Positions 7,173-14,485 of a stretch of DNA of 21,083 nucleotides are shown piece after piece; position 1 is the stretch's first letter, and every line of letters begins with the position of its first letter. The notes beneath the pieces were generated by a model. The model was not told the origin of the DNA, made no database searches, and saw only the letters and a list, made by a program, of their open reading frames with translations. The stretch covers positions 1 through 21,083 of the forward strand of contig JAFWJP010000102.1 in assembly GCA_017514645.1 (NCBI GenBank). Direction: 5' to 3'. The DNA comes from Solobacterium sp. (GTDB taxonomy: Bacteria > Bacillota_I > Bacilli_A > Erysipelotrichales > Erysipelotrichaceae). Position numbers and translations under genes: made by a program.

Positions 7173-8324
7173 TTATTCGAATTTTCCTTTCAGGAAGACT
7201 TCCTTGTTTACTACAGCTGCCTTGCCGCGGGCATAGACCGTATCCACGTTCATGTCTTCGTCGTAGATAATGATATCTGCGTCCGCTCCTGCAGCGATCG
7301 TTCCCTTGATACCCTTCATATTGATCAGGAACGCAGGTGTCGTTGTCAGCAGTTTCAGACCCTCCTCCAGCGGTACGTTCTTCTCCTGTACCAGAACCTT
7401 CAGAAGCTGGTGCAGGGATCTCGGCGTACTGTAGGTCAGACCGATCAGTTCCTTCTTCTCGTTGAACTTCGGCATGGATCCGTATCCGTCACTGGTCATG
7501 GACATGTTGTCATAGCCGGCTTCCTGGAATGCGTGTACCAGCATATCCGCAGTCTCACGGTTCTCTTCCAGCGTCTCTCCGGCCGTGATGTCGATGTAGC
7601 CGCCCATCTTCATGAAACGGATACCATCCTCAAACAGATCCGGATTTCTTGTCATATGTGTCGGCAGATACTTCGTGATCGGGACGTCTGCGTGCTCTAC
7701 AGCATAGAACAGCGGATCCAGCTTTGCCGGTCCGTCACCCATATGGATGGTGGTGAATCCGGCCTTGCCTGCCAGCAGTCCGCCTCTTCTGGAGGCAGTT
7801 GCGACACGGATCAGTTCTTCTCCGGTCATGTTGGAACTGCGGTGATCGGACATGGAAGTCTTGACACCGATGATCTGGCTGAACAGCATGACATCACGCT
7901 CAATATCGCCGGTCAGCGTTACGGTCGGAAGACCGTACGATCCTGTCAGCATAAAGCAGGTAATACCCAGTTCATTGTAGGACTTCGTCTTTTCAAGCAG
8001 ATTCTCCAGACTGCGGGAGATACCGTCCGTACCGAGCAGGCCGACAACGGTGGTCACACCGGCACCGACGATCGTGGACAGCTGTGATTCAGGAACCCTG
8101 GTTGTCGGTCCCCCTTCACCGCCTCCGCCGGTAATGTGCTCGTGAATGTCCAGATAACCCGGGACAACGGTTCTTCCTTCTGCATCGATCTTTTCCACTT
8201 CGTCGATCGCATCGTATTCGTCAATGTGATCGGCGATGCGGATAATCTTCTCACCCTCGATCAGAATGTCCTTGATTCCCAGAGGTGCAGGAGAAAAGAT
8301 GTTCGCATGTTTAATGATCTTCAT
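7173..8324 (-). CDS. iadA: Isoaspartyl dipeptidase (beta-aspartyl peptidase)
   Basis: A 383-aa zinc amidohydrolase that cleaves beta-aspartyl (isoAsp-X) dipeptides, arising from damaged proteins or cyanophycin-type polymers. The complete active site is visible: H61 and H63 (DIHEHITGGGGEGG), the carbamylated lysine K155 (GVKTSMSDHRSS), H194 (TTIHMGDG), H223 (LPTHMTRN) and D279 (MTSDGYGSMPKF). Each lies at nearly the E. coli IadA position minus seven (E. coli numbers from memory). The start was set at the ATG with AAGGAG eight bases upstream, 17 codons inside the longest frame. It is the last gene of the Gate-ART-iadA unit, 47 bases after the ART stop. An N-acyl-D-amino-acid deacylase is a weaker alternative. 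Confidence 0.93.
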   Translation of the reverse strand: MKIIKHANIFSPAPLGIKDILIEGEKIIRIADHIDEYDAIDEVEKIDAEGRTVVPGYLDIHEHITGGGGEGGPTTRVPESQLSTIVGAGVTTVVGLLGTDGISRSLENLLEKTKSYNELGITCFMLTGSYGLPTVTLTGDIERDVMLFSQIIGVKTSMSDHRSSNMTGEELIRVATASRRGGLLAGKAGFTTIHMGDGPAKLDPLFYAVEHADVPITKYLPTHMTRNPDLFEDGIRFMKMGGYIDITAGETLEENRETADMLVHAFQEAGYDNMSMTSDGYGSMPKFNEKKELIGLTYSTPRSLHQLLKVLVQEKNVPLEEGLKLLTTTPAFLINMKGIKGTIAAGADADIIIYDEDMNVDTVYARGKAAVVNKEVFLKGKFE

Positions 8325-8371
8325 AGTAGATACTCCTTCTTCTTTCAATGTACAACAAATATGACGCAGAA

Positions 8372-9142
8372 TCACCTGCGGTATATCCTCTTCAGGCAGT
8401 TTATGACCTGTTTCTGCAGTGCTTCCTTGTACCGCAGATATCCGGAAACGTCTTCTTCATCCGGTGTTTCACCACGGTTCAGCGACGCATAGACACGCTC
8501 TGCGCATGAATCATTGGGCAGTATTGTTTCTTCTGCAGGCAGATCTGCCGGTCCGCTGATAATGACCCGGCACTTGCCTCTGGGGCCTTCTCCCGCCGCA
8601 TCCGTGATCAGACCTTCCTGTTCCGTAAGCGGTTCATCCTGATACGTCAGGGACATATACGGCGGCAGAAGGATCTCCCGTTCCTCCGCCTTGGCATAGT
8701 ACGGCAGCGCTTCAGCAAAATCCAGAGCCGGAATTCCTGCCGGTATGATGATCTCCAGCAAAGCGATCCCGATCCGGTCACGATAGGCATCCAGGAACCC
8801 GGCAGTTGATGTCGATGTGAACGAGAGCGTCATTCCGGCATTGCGCTGTGCCAGATGATCCGACCAGCGTTCCACCCGGTATACCGTCCTCTGTGCACTC
8901 TTTCTGCCCTTGTACAGCGCTGAGATCAGGCAGCGGTACACTTCCAGCAAACGTTCCGGATCCTCGGTGACTGCCGGATTCAGACGTTTCCCTTCCGCGC
9001 TTCTGGCGGTTTCACTGCCGATTCCCGGATACAGCAGGGAATTCAAGGTCAGGTAGGCTTTCGGATCCGACCAGAACGGATCATCACCCTCTGTATCACC
9101 CTCATAGTACCGAAGGGCTTTCAGTTCATCTTCACTGAACAT
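8372..9142 (-). CDS. Predicted intracellular mono-ADP-ribosyltransferase (R-S-E class)
   Basis: A 256-aa protein, not recognised by name, but with the full R-S-E signature of arginine-type ADP-ribosyltransferases. R89 lies in TVYRVERW (86-93), the STS motif in SFTSTSTAG (S110-T111-S112), and the ExE motif in KAEEREILLPP (E154-R-E156, followed by ILLPP as in known toxins). The preceding LLEIIIPAGIPALDF strand (128-142) fits the fold. The N-terminal 70 residues (FWSDPKAYLTLNSLLYPGI, EGKRLNP) and the C-terminal 60 are of unknown function. There is no signal peptide or membrane segment, so it should act in the cytosol. Two ATGs are in tandem; the second is chosen because GAGG lies six bases before it. 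The SD overlaps the stop of the Gate gene, so translation is coupled. No hydrolase to reverse the modification and no antitoxin was seen nearby. Confidence 0.72.
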   Translation of the reverse strand: MFSEDELKALRYYEGDTEGDDPFWSDPKAYLTLNSLLYPGIGSETARSAEGKRLNPAVTEDPERLLEVYRCLISALYKGRKSAQRTVYRVERWSDHLAQRNAGMTLSFTSTSTAGFLDAYRDRIGIALLEIIIPAGIPALDFAEALPYYAKAEEREILLPPYMSLTYQDEPLTEQEGLITDAAGEGPRGKCRVIISGPADLPAEETILPNDSCAERVYASLNRGETPDEEDVSGYLRYKEALQKQVINCLKRIYRR

Positions 9143-9150
9143 CATCTTCC

Positions 9151-10314
9151 TCACAATAGACTCATCAAAACATACAGCCAGTGTGCCGCCGCTCCCGCAG
9201 CCAGTCCGCCCAGTGTATGGCTCAGGATCGCCCTGCCGATCAGTTCCCGGCAGTCCAGACTGTCCATCATGGACGCATGAGTGCTGAGATAGCCGCTCCA
9301 GCACATGCACATCGCCGTAAATACAGCAATATCACCCGGACCGATCAGACCTGCAGCTGCCAGGTTTGCCGCAACACCGAGCGACGCCCCGGCTGCCCCA
9401 AGCGCAGTCACAGGAACACCCACCGCTTCCGGGGAAGAGAAGCCGAACAGCGGACGCAGAATGAAATCCGCTTTCTCCGCCAGCAGCGGAAGAAGACGGA
9501 TCCCTTCAAACGCTGCACCGGTATAGGTACCATCAGCGGACGGCCCGTTCGTCAGCATCATCACCAGGGTACAGATCACCAGCACGCCCGGAATGATGCT
9601 CAGACCCATGCGCACCCCGCTGTGACCGCCTTCCAGAAGCGCAGACATCGCTCTGTTTGCGGCATTTCCGCTGCGCACCGGCCGTTTGCCCTCCGGAATC
9701 TCAATTTCACCGTACGGCATCATTTCCTCCGTACCGTACCGTTTCTTTGTAAATATCAGCATGACCCGCGTACTGACAATACTGCCGGCAACCGCGCCCA
9801 GAAAGCCGGCCAGTACAGCCTTCCCAAGAGACGTACCCATGACCGGGGACAGACTGTACATATAGATACAGACGATCAGACCCATACCGAACGAAGTCCC
9901 GAGATTTGTCAAAGCCGGGAACTGGTATTTCCTGAAATACTTACGGAATCCGCTGTCATCCGCCAGTGTCAGGATCGCCGGATTATCGGAAAGAAACGTC
10001 GTCACAACACCAAGGGCAGCCGCTCCGGGCAGATCGTACAGCGGCTTCATCAGATACTGCAGCAGCCGATGCACCAGTGCCACAAAGCCGAATTCCGTAA
10101 GAAGAGCCGATACTGCGCCCATGATCACGCAGACCGCCATGATGTACAGCACCGTATCCACCAGCAGCCGGTATGCCGTATTCATGATCGTGTTCAATGT
10201 ATTCGCTGTACCCATGCGTACCGCAAACAATGTAAAAAGTCCGAAGAATACCAATGTAAAGACAAAGGTCTCAGGACTCAATTCGTTTTTATAGGACGGT
10301 TGGTTCTCCTGCAT
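9151..10314 (-). CDS. Gate-domain (nucleoside-recognition-like) membrane transporter, CD0519/CD1768 type
   Basis: A 387-aa polytopic membrane protein with about ten helices. Two Gate-like repeats are suggested: one near 50-110 (LLVDTVLYIMAVCVIMGAV, TTFLSDNPAILTLADD) and one near 235-350 (GVRMGLSIIPGVLVICTLVM, GVPVTALGAAGASLGVAANL). This resembles the Gate proteins named CD0519/CD1768 in Clostridioides, recalled from annotation rather than shown here. The substrate is unknown. The iadA gene downstream suggests small peptides or amino-acid derivatives (inference). GGGGGA six to seven bases before the ATG supports the start. It is the first gene of its unit, with an extended -10 overlapping the end region of the upstream MFS gene. 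Confidence 0.78.
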   Translation of the reverse strand: MQENQPSYKNELSPETFVFTLVFFGLFTLFAVRMGTANTLNTIMNTAYRLLVDTVLYIMAVCVIMGAVSALLTEFGFVALVHRLLQYLMKPLYDLPGAAALGVVTTFLSDNPAILTLADDSGFRKYFRKYQFPALTNLGTSFGMGLIVCIYMYSLSPVMGTSLGKAVLAGFLGAVAGSIVSTRVMLIFTKKRYGTEEMMPYGEIEIPEGKRPVRSGNAANRAMSALLEGGHSGVRMGLSIIPGVLVICTLVMMLTNGPSADGTYTGAAFEGIRLLPLLAEKADFILRPLFGFSSPEAVGVPVTALGAAGASLGVAANLAAAGLIGPGDIAVFTAMCMCWSGYLSTHASMMDSLDCRELIGRAILSHTLGGLAAGAAAHWLYVLMSLL

Positions 10315-10346
10315 CGTTATTCCCCCGCAGTACAGTTGTCACCAAC

Positions 10347-10355
10347 ATTATAGCA
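10347..10355 (-). promoter_or_regulatory. Extended -10 promoter of the Gate-ART-iadA unit
   Basis: On the minus strand TGCTATAAT is a perfect extended -10 box, about 32 bases before the ATG and starting just past the MFS stop codon (10357-10359). No -35 match is seen. No terminator separates the MFS gene from this unit, so read-through is also likely. Confidence 0.6.
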
Positions 10356-10356
10356 C

Positions 10357-11589
10357 TCAGGAGAACTGATCCTCCTTTTTCGGCAGGATCCGGAACATGA
10401 TCAGCACAACAGCAGCCATGATAAACAAAGAAACCAGGTAGAACATCTGATACGTTCCGGTCATATCGTATACTTTGCCAGCCAGTGTCGGACCGACCAC
10501 ACCGCCCAGAGAGATCAGCGCTCCCAGCGGACCCATGATCAGCCGGTAATCCTTCTTGCCGAAGACCAGCGGAATCGACAGAGGAAACACAACGGCACCG
10601 AATACACAGCCGAAACCGACACCGATAATCACCAGCAGAAGCGCCGGCATCACCCTGCAGAACAACAGTCCCGTCATCGCGAACACCAGCGTCAGACATG
10701 CCCAGCAGAATGCCAGACGTACACCGGCACGGTCAAAGATCCTCCCCAGCAGGATCTTGCACAGCGCCATCACGAACATGCATACACTCAGGAAATTGGC
10801 ACTGAAGGCCAGTGAGTATCCACGATCCTGCAGATGCGGTGAAATAGATGTATACATCCCGTTCATGCAGGTACCGATCACAACAGCCATGACGCAGATG
10901 ATCCAGAACAGCGGCATCCTGCGCACTTCCGCAAAGGAATAACCGCTGACTTCTCCCTGCACTTCCGTTACCGTTTCCTTGTTTTCCGTATACGGTGTGA
11001 GCCCCATATCCTCCGGTTTCAGCTTCAGCAGGAAGAAGACGCAGGGAACCGCCGTCACCGCCAGAAACAGGAACAGCACACGGTATGTACCGCGCCAGCC
11101 CAGGCGTGTCATCAGCTGACCAGCCAGGGAATTGAAGATCGCTCCGCCGAATCCCGAACCCATTGATGCCAGACCCAGCGCATAGCCGACCTTGTCCCGG
11201 AACCAGTTATTGATGAGGAACGTCATCGGCAGGGTTGTTACAAGGCACATCGTAATACCGTTGATCAGATGCGTCGCATACAGAACATAGATATTATTCG
11301 CTGTACTGTTCAGGAAATAAGCGATGCACATGACCGTGATCGATACTTTCATGACTTTGACAATATTGGTTTCATTGAAGATCTTCCCGGCGCAGAAGGA
11401 CGCTGCCATGGATCCGAAACTCATCAGCGACAGCATCATGCTGACGGACTGCCTGGACAGCCCCAGATCCTCCGAAACCGGCTTGATGAACAATGAATTG
11501 CAGTTGGAGACGATGCCCATCGCCGCAGCCATGATCACACACCCTGCGCCGACGATCACCCAGCCATAGAATATCTTTCCCTGTTTCAT
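10357..11589 (-). CDS. MFS transporter, oxalate/formate antiporter (OFA)-like
   Basis: A 410-aa permease with twelve predicted helices. It starts KIFYGWVIVGAGC, the FYGW opening typical of the OFA/monocarboxylate branch of MFS. NSLFIKPVSEDLGLSRQSVS follows helix 1, and LPMTFLINNWFRDKVGYALG is the loop after helix 4, with GSGFGGAIFNSLAG in helix 5. It probably moves organic anions; the true substrate is unknown. The start is at the ATG preceded by GGGGA six to seven bases upstream; eight extra codons further up lack an SD. It lies between the methyltransferase (72 bases upstream) and the Gate gene, all on the minus strand. Confidence 0.85.
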   Translation of the reverse strand: MKQGKIFYGWVIVGAGCVIMAAAMGIVSNCNSLFIKPVSEDLGLSRQSVSMMLSLMSFGSMAASFCAGKIFNETNIVKVMKVSITVMCIAYFLNSTANNIYVLYATHLINGITMCLVTTLPMTFLINNWFRDKVGYALGLASMGSGFGGAIFNSLAGQLMTRLGWRGTYRVLFLFLAVTAVPCVFFLLKLKPEDMGLTPYTENKETVTEVQGEVSGYSFAEVRRMPLFWIICVMAVVIGTCMNGMYTSISPHLQDRGYSLAFSANFLSVCMFVMALCKILLGRIFDRAGVRLAFCWACLTLVFAMTGLLFCRVMPALLLVIIGVGFGCVFGAVVFPLSIPLVFGKKDYRLIMGPLGALISLGGVVGPTLAGKVYDMTGTYQMFYLVSLFIMAAVVLIMFRILPKKEDQFS

Positions 11590-11616
11590 AATACTTCCCC
11601 GAATCAAATCCATTTA

Positions 11617-11625
11617 AACATACCA
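11617..11625 (-). promoter_or_regulatory. Possible extended -10 promoter of the OFA-like gene
   Basis: TGGTATGTT on the minus strand lies in the 72-base gap, about 27 bases before the ATG. It has no -35 match. Confidence 0.35.
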
Positions 11626-11661
11626 CAGATCCGGCTGCTCAGCGGAGATTTCCTGCGGATT

Positions 11662-12504
11662 TCACCGATCACGGAAACAGATCTGCACGATCCGCATTCT
11701 GACCAGTGAGTCGCAGAAGCGGATCATCACTTTGTGAAACAGCCCCACTTCCGGATAGATATCCCGGTAGCCCCGCATATAGCTCTTCGCACTGACCGAC
11801 GCGAACCGCTCGCTCCACAGTTCCACCGTGTGTTCATCATCCAGCGAGAACAGCGCACCGACATCGGTGATTCCCGCCCCTTTCAGCCATGTTTTCGTCA
11901 TCATCTTCGCACCGCGCCTGTTGCAGCTGTCAAATGCCAGCACAGCTCCGGGAAACTGCTCTGCCATCGCGCAGAACAGTTTTCTCACGTCCTCTGTCCG
12001 AAAGTAGTAAAAGACACCGGCCGCAACGAAGACCGCGCCGTCATGAGCGTCAATGCGGTCCATCCAGCTGAAATCGTTCAGATCACAGGCAAGGTTCTGT
12101 TCCCGTTCTCCTGCCGGCAGGATCTCATTGCGGATGGCAATGACATCCGGAAAATCAATGTTCCAGCCGGTACACTGTCCGTTGTCCGCCTTGCGGAACA
12201 GATCATCCAGTCCGCAGCCCATGTTCACAACTGCGGCTCTGGGATGTTCCTGCAGATACTGCTGTACTTCCTGCAGAAGATCATACTGACGCTGCGCGAC
12301 TTCCAGCGCTCCGAACAGACCTGCTGCGGATTCCATCATCCTGCGCTTCGATGCAAAATCATAGTCCAGGCGGCTGCAGATCCGCTCCGCTTCCGGATCA
12401 AGGAACAGATGCGGATAGTGCTGCGAACAGATCATTCTCCCGTACAGCGGGATGACCAGGGTTTCCTGAACGGTATTCTTCTCAATGTGATATTTTTCAG
12501 CCAT
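11662..12504 (-). CDS. Class I SAM-dependent methyltransferase, LCM/TcmP-like
   Basis: A 280-aa cytosolic enzyme. The SAM-binding motif I is AAVVNMGCGLDDLF (90-103). It is followed by NIDFPDVIAIRNEILP (115-130), the D-x-P-x-V...R motif typical of leucine carboxyl methyltransferase-like proteins (LCM, PF04072), which include TcmP polyketide O-methyltransferases. A conserved R near 54 (ASKRRMMESAA) fits the family. Post-motif GAVFVAAGVFYYF (155-167) resembles motif III. The substrate is unknown, and no biosynthetic cluster surrounds it. GGAGG five to six bases before the ATG supports the start. A TetR-like operator and an extended -10 lie immediately upstream, so it is probably repressor-controlled. 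The MFS transporter gene follows downstream and could export the product. Confidence 0.85.
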   Translation of the reverse strand: MAEKYHIEKNTVQETLVIPLYGRMICSQHYPHLFLDPEAERICSRLDYDFASKRRMMESAAGLFGALEVAQRQYDLLQEVQQYLQEHPRAAVVNMGCGLDDLFRKADNGQCTGWNIDFPDVIAIRNEILPAGEREQNLACDLNDFSWMDRIDAHDGAVFVAAGVFYYFRTEDVRKLFCAMAEQFPGAVLAFDSCNRRGAKMMTKTWLKGAGITDVGALFSLDDEHTVELWSERFASVSAKSYMRGYRDIYPEVGLFHKVMIRFCDSLVRMRIVQICFRDR

Positions 12505-12515
12505 GATGCCCTCCA

Positions 12516-12531
12516 GTTAGCAAACACTAAC
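12516..12531 (-). promoter_or_regulatory. TetR-type operator candidate upstream of the methyltransferase
   Basis: GTTAG-CAAACA-CTAAC is an inverted repeat with 5-bp arms and a 6-base spacer, one base past the -10 box at the predicted start site. TTAG/CTAA arms are common in TetR-family operators. No TetR gene lies in the window. Confidence 0.5.
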
Positions 12532-12532
12532 C

Positions 12533-12541
12533 ATCATACCA
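12533..12541 (-). promoter_or_regulatory. Extended -10 promoter of the methyltransferase
   Basis: TGGTATGAT on the minus strand, about 29 bases before the ATG, abuts the GTTAG/CTAAC operator. Confidence 0.5.
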
Positions 12542-12583
12542 TGAATCTTAAAGAATGAAACACAGTGTTTCCGGTCTGCCGCG

Positions 12584-12592
12584 TGCGATAAT
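12584..12592 (+). promoter_or_regulatory. Extended -10 promoter of the YdcF gene, leaderless
   Basis: TGCGATAAT ends six bases before the ATG. With the usual -7 end of the box, transcription would start at the A of the ATG (12599). There is no SD between. Confidence 0.55.
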
Positions 12593-12598
12593 ACAGGT

Positions 12599-13351
12599 AT
12601 GCTGAGATGGTTCGGAATCTTAACGGGAATCTTCGGGGTGATCCTGTTCGCTCTGCCGTTCTTTGCGGGTATCTTCAATGCCGGAAGCCTTGCCGGAACG
12701 TTCCTTTTCCTGTGCATTGCGCTTGGGTGCGGATACGAAAAGCACCTGTCTGCGCTTTGTGCTTCGGTACCCTGGATCCGCTGTGCCTGCCGCATCGCTC
12801 AGCTCGGATGTATCCTGTTTGCGGCAGTCTCAATGATCACCGGTGTATTCATGTACCGGGAGTGTCACAGAACACCGGATCCCGCAAAGGAACAGACCGT
12901 GATCGTCCTCGGATGCGGACTGGAAGGAAACCGTCCGAGCCGTTCCCTGCTCTACCGCCTGCAGGCTGCCGAACAGTGGCTGAAGGAACACCCTGATGCA
13001 CCAGTGATCGTCAGCGGCGGTCAGGGAAGCGATGAAATCATGTCAGAGGCACAGTGCATGGCCGGATGGCTGAAAAATCACGGCATCGATGAATCCCGCA
13101 TCTATCAGGAAGACCGCTCCTCATCCACCTACGAAAACCTCGCATTCTCCCGGGCGATACTGGAAGAAAACAGCCTTCCGGAGGATATTCTTCTCGTTAC
13201 CAACGACTTTCATATTTACCGGGCCTGCATGATCGCCCGCAGACAGGGATATACCTGTACAGGTCTCCCCGCAAAAACAACGCCGTGGCTCTTTCCTGCC
13301 TCGGTGCTGCGTGAAGTATTCGGTATTCTGTATATTATGATCAAAAGCTGA
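12599..13351 (+). CDS. YdcF family membrane protein (DUF218)
   Basis: A 250-aa protein. The N-terminus has about three membrane helices (roughly 4-25, 29-46 and 66-86). The DUF218 domain follows from about 97: TVIVLGCGLEG, the VSGGQGSDE loop (about 137-145), EDRSSSTYENLAFSR (about 170-184) and VTNDFHIYRA (about 200-209). These are the conserved G-rich, E-x-x-S-x-x-T-x-E-N and N-D-x-H-x-x-R-A motifs of the YdcF/SanA/ElyC family, linked to cell-envelope maintenance; the precise reaction is unsettled. The start has no SD but sits at the predicted transcription start, implying leaderless translation. It is divergent from the methyltransferase and convergent with thpR, 13 bases away. Confidence 0.87.
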   Translation: MLRWFGILTGIFGVILFALPFFAGIFNAGSLAGTFLFLCIALGCGYEKHLSALCASVPWIRCACRIAQLGCILFAAVSMITGVFMYRECHRTPDPAKEQTVIVLGCGLEGNRPSRSLLYRLQAAEQWLKEHPDAPVIVSGGQGSDEIMSEAQCMAGWLKNHGIDESRIYQEDRSSSTYENLAFSRAILEENSLPEDILLVTNDFHIYRACMIARRQGYTCTGLPAKTTPWLFPASVLREVFGILYIMIKS

Positions 13352-13366
13352 TACGCAGCCTTTTTT
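13347..13366 (+). terminator. Weak bidirectional terminator between the YdcF gene and thpR
   Basis: GCTG (13347-13350) pairs with CAGC (13356-13359), followed by C and six Ts. The stem is only 4 bp. On the minus strand the same stem is followed by TTTT, so it may serve both converging genes. Confidence 0.35.
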
Positions 13367-13874
13367 ACTGCAGAGACAGCCGGGCGATCTCGGTATAGAT
13401 CACGCCGTGTTCACCGCGTTCGGATCTCATCAGCGAGATCCTGTTTACTTCCCATGCAGCATCCGGAACCATCACGTGCTGCAGTACATCATTGTCATTG
13501 TACGCTTTCCGCAGCAGTGTGATATGCGGTACAAACGGTTTCTGATCGAACGGAATACCCGCATTCTTCAGACATTGACGTACCTGTGCCGCCAGTGTAT
13601 CCAGCTCCCTGCTGTCCTTGACACCGCACCAGTACAGTCTGCGGAAACAGCCGGGTGCAGACAGCGACAAGGAAAACCGGCCGCAGCGGACCGGCGCAAG
13701 AAGCCGCAGGATCTCCTGCGGATCCGGATACTCTCCGATGTAGGCAAGGGTCAGATGGAAATTGTTCCGGTCATCATAGCTGCCCCGGAGACCTTTCTCA
13801 TACATCCGCTGCTGAACGGTGCACAGCGCATCCCGTACAGCCTCATCCGGCAATACCGCAAGAAACAGCCGCAT
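13365..13874 (-). CDS. thpR: RNA 2',3'-cyclic phosphodiesterase (2'-5' RNA ligase family)
   Basis: A 169-aa 2H phosphoesterase with both catalytic motifs intact: H40-L-T-L43 in NFHLTLAYIG and H117-I-T-L120 in FVPHITLLRKA. MRLFLAVLPDEAVRDAL is the usual N-terminus. The enzyme opens 2',3'-cyclic phosphates on RNA ends; its physiological RNA is not well known. The ATG lies two bases after the TAG of the upstream YgjV-GNAT gene with no clear SD, so translation is probably coupled. It is the last gene of the three-gene minus-strand operon. Confidence 0.9.
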   Translation of the reverse strand: MRLFLAVLPDEAVRDALCTVQQRMYEKGLRGSYDDRNNFHLTLAYIGEYPDPQEILRLLAPVRCGRFSLSLSAPGCFRRLYWCGVKDSRELDTLAAQVRQCLKNAGIPFDQKPFVPHITLLRKAYNDNDVLQHVMVPDAAWEVNRISLMRSERGEHGVIYTEIARLSLQ

Positions 13875-13876
13875 GA

Positions 13877-14473
13877 CTACAGATAACGGACGTAGCCGTC
13901 CTCACCCTTCTCAAAGCCGAGACGGTTCAGATACTCCGTATGATGTTCCGTAGGTCCCTGATAGACCAGTGTACGGATCCCTTCTGCAGGAAGCTGTTCC
14001 TGCAGATAGGCACCGATCGTGAAATCACGCATTTCCGGTATCGCATAATCCAGCAGGATATTCATCCGCTCTTCATGGCGGATACCGGCAAAGACACCGG
14101 CAGGTTTCCCTTCACAGTTGATGAAGCAGATGTAGTCCGCTTTCGTCACATCAGGATCGATTCCCGGAAAACAGGCACGGATATCCGCATCATGTACAGC
14201 CAGAAAGTGCTGCAGGTAACGGTCCTCCGCATTGACCCTGACCAGCTCATAATCCCGGCGGGAATGTGCCATCTTCCACAGAAAGCGCAGGTTGATGCCG
14301 ACAAGGCAGATATTCATCAGCGCTGTCGGATACGAATGTATGATCAGAGCATATGCCGCAAAGATCACACTGCCGACCGTATTCACCACTCTCAGTTTGA
14401 ATACCGACGTCATCAAAAACGAAACGAGTACCAGGAATGATCCCAGGTAGCCGAACATCTCTATCCAGTTCAT
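13877..14473 (-). CDS. YgjV-like membrane protein fused to a GNAT-like domain
   Basis: A 198-aa protein in two parts. Residues 1 to about 70 hold two or three membrane helices (EMFGYLGSFLVLVSFLMTSV, NTVGSVIFAAYALIIHSYPT, ALMNICLVGINLRFLWKM) resembling the YgjV (Imp-YgjV) inner-membrane family. Residues of about 75-198 are soluble and look like a GNAT fold: CFINCEGKPAGVFAG (the first strand pair), FTIGAYLQEQL, and a C-terminal YLNRLGFEKGEDGYVRYL, where LNRLGF matches the usual end motif of acetyltransferases. The acetyl-CoA loop is poorly conserved, so activity is uncertain. It starts 12 bases after the aldo/keto reductase stop, with GGAG about six bases before the ATG. It ends with TAG, which shows that TAG works as a stop in this genome. 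Confidence 0.8.
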   Translation of the reverse strand: MNWIEMFGYLGSFLVLVSFLMTSVFKLRVVNTVGSVIFAAYALIIHSYPTALMNICLVGINLRFLWKMAHSRRDYELVRVNAEDRYLQHFLAVHDADIRACFPGIDPDVTKADYICFINCEGKPAGVFAGIRHEERMNILLDYAIPEMRDFTIGAYLQEQLPAEGIRTLVYQGPTEHHTEYLNRLGFEKGEDGYVRYL

Positions 14474-14485
14474 AGATTCTCCATT

